64,000 nt of DNA, taken from contig JARXPG010000002.1 of assembly GCA_029887785.1 (NCBI GenBank), positions 1 to 64,000 of the forward strand, given 5' to 3'. Below are positions 63,443-64,000 of this stretch, one piece after another. The notes under the pieces were generated by a model that was not told where the DNA came from, did not search any database, and saw only the letters and a program-made list of their open reading frames with translations. Position 1 is the first letter of the stretch. The number at the start of each line of letters is the position of its first letter. Origin of the DNA: Candidatus Nezhaarchaeota archaeon (GTDB lineage: Archaea; Thermoproteota; Methanomethylicia; Nezhaarchaeales; WYZ-LMO8). A program made the position numbers and the translations under genes.

Positions 63443-64000
63443 AGTTTCTAAAGTACGGGATTTCGACAGGTGCATGTGCAGCTGCTGCAGCTAAAGCTGC
63501 TGCTCTAGCCTTAATGGGGGTCAAGACTGATAAGGTCAGCATTCCAACACCTATTGGACTACGACTTGAAGTACCTGTTGAAGGATGTCGAAGAATCGAC
63601 GATGAGAGGGCAGTGGCTTGGGTGGTAAAGGATCCTGGAGATGACGTTGACGTAACTAGGGGGCTTAAAATACATGCTACTGTTAGGCTTACGAGAGATG
63701 GAGAGATCGTCATAAAAGGTGGAGAAGGCATCGGAGTAGTCACCAAGCCTGGATTACCAGTCCCCGTAGGAGAGGCGGCTATAAACCCCGTGCCCAGAAT
63801 GATGATCAAGCAAGCTCTTCAAGAAGTACTGCCTCCAGGCATTGGCGCCGAGGTCTTGATAGAGGCCCCCGGCGGCGATGAGGTAGCAAAGAGGACCCTC
63901 AACCCAAAGCTTGGCATCATTGGAGGAATATCGATTCTAGGCACCACCGGAATCGTGAAACCACACTCTACTTCAGCATATAAGCGTTCGCTCTCAGTTC
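63439..64000 (+). CDS. cbiD: Cobalt-precorrin-5B C1-methyltransferase CbiD, 3' end cut by window
   Basis: TTG 63439 starts a frame that stays open to the window edge (about 187 codons). GISTGACAAAAAKAAALAL near the N-terminus, VKDPGDDVDVTRG, GGEGIGVVTKPGLPVPVGEAAINPVP (broken up here) and LGIIGGISILGTTGIVKP are CbiD signatures. CbiD methylates C1 in the anaerobic corrin route. Translation is coupled to cbiC by the overlapping TTGA. More cobalamin genes are likely beyond the edge. Confidence 0.93.
   Translation, partial: MKFLKYGISTGACAAAAAKAAALALMGVKTDKVSIPTPIGLRLEVPVEGCRRIDDERAVAWVVKDPGDDVDVTRGLKIHATVRLTRDGEIVIKGGEGIGVVTKPGLPVPVGEAAINPVPRMMIKQALQEVLPPGIGAEVLIEAPGGDEVAKRTLNPKLGIIGGISILGTTGIVKPHSTSAYKRSLSV

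Noticed and set aside
1-64000. CRISPR arrays, tRNA/rRNA genes, insertion sequences, C/D box RNAs
   Set aside because: No regularly spaced repeats, no T-loop-like GTTCGAATC with a cloverleaf, no transposase, and no convincing C/D box pair were found by reading the spacers; weak RNAs could still be missed.

Overview
The window reads as archaeal and most likely comes from a methanogenic or alkane-oxidising member of the Thermoproteota (TACK) lineage. The evidence is RadA, Orc1/Cdc6, an archaeal Lhr-type helicase, Clp1-type RNA kinase, KptA/Tpt1, geranylgeranyl reductase, diphthamide ligase, TATA-box promoters and frequent TTG/GTG starts. The decisive marker is a complete late coenzyme F430 pathway (cfbB, cfbD, cfbE, cfbC; cfbA is not in the window). 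F430 has no known role outside methyl-coenzyme M reductase, which itself lies outside this window. The exact taxon cannot be fixed from sequence reading alone.

Region 1 (1-34,970) is mostly housekeeping and loosely organised: enoyl-CoA hydratase family, a crenarchaeal two-helix membrane protein, metallo-hydrolase, rhomboid, LysE exporter, nucleases, geranylgeranyl reductase, Orc1/Cdc6 plus a small winged-helix protein, RadA, eIF2B-related protein, KptA, a minimal SufC-SufB pair, ADP-forming acyl-CoA synthetase subunits, two MFS transporters, Lhr helicase, M42 peptidase, a decayed aldehyde dehydrogenase and a Clp1-like kinase. It also hides short genes, notably a 43-residue ORF with a very strong Shine-Dalgarno at 8481-8612.

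Region 2 (35,093-64,000) is a nearly continuous metal-cofactor island. It runs: tungstate/molybdate ABC importer (35.1-37.9 kb), F430 synthesis (38.4-43.2 kb), a nickel-type ECF importer with a PDGLE-domain subunit (43.3-46.0 kb), then cobalamin genes to the right edge. The cobalamin genes are an ApgM-like phosphomutase-family protein with cobD, the cobY-cobS-cbiS-cbiB operon, cobT, chlID-cobN, a second cobalt-type CbiM/CbiN/CbiQ set, and cbiC-cbiD. A diphthamide ligase gene interrupts it.

The most interesting observation is a shared palindrome-like sequence (core TGGATAATCCA, outer half GGTTGGATAA...CCATCC). It recurs at five promoters, all belonging to cobalamin or cobalt genes (apgM-cobD, cbiB operon, cobN operon, cbiM2 operon, cbiC-cbiD). 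It is absent from the F430 and nickel-importer promoters. At the four clear cases it lies at or just next to the predicted transcription start, 25 bp or so from a TATA box, as expected for a repressor operator. The nickel side shares a different candidate motif (ATTAGTGTTA and AGTAAC). A second hidden feature is an unlisted 40-residue single-helix membrane protein between cbiN and cbiQ in the cobalt importer operon. That cbiQ is frameshifted at an A6/T6 run, and the operon lacks a CbiO.

All functional calls come from motif and family recognition by eye. No database search was run.
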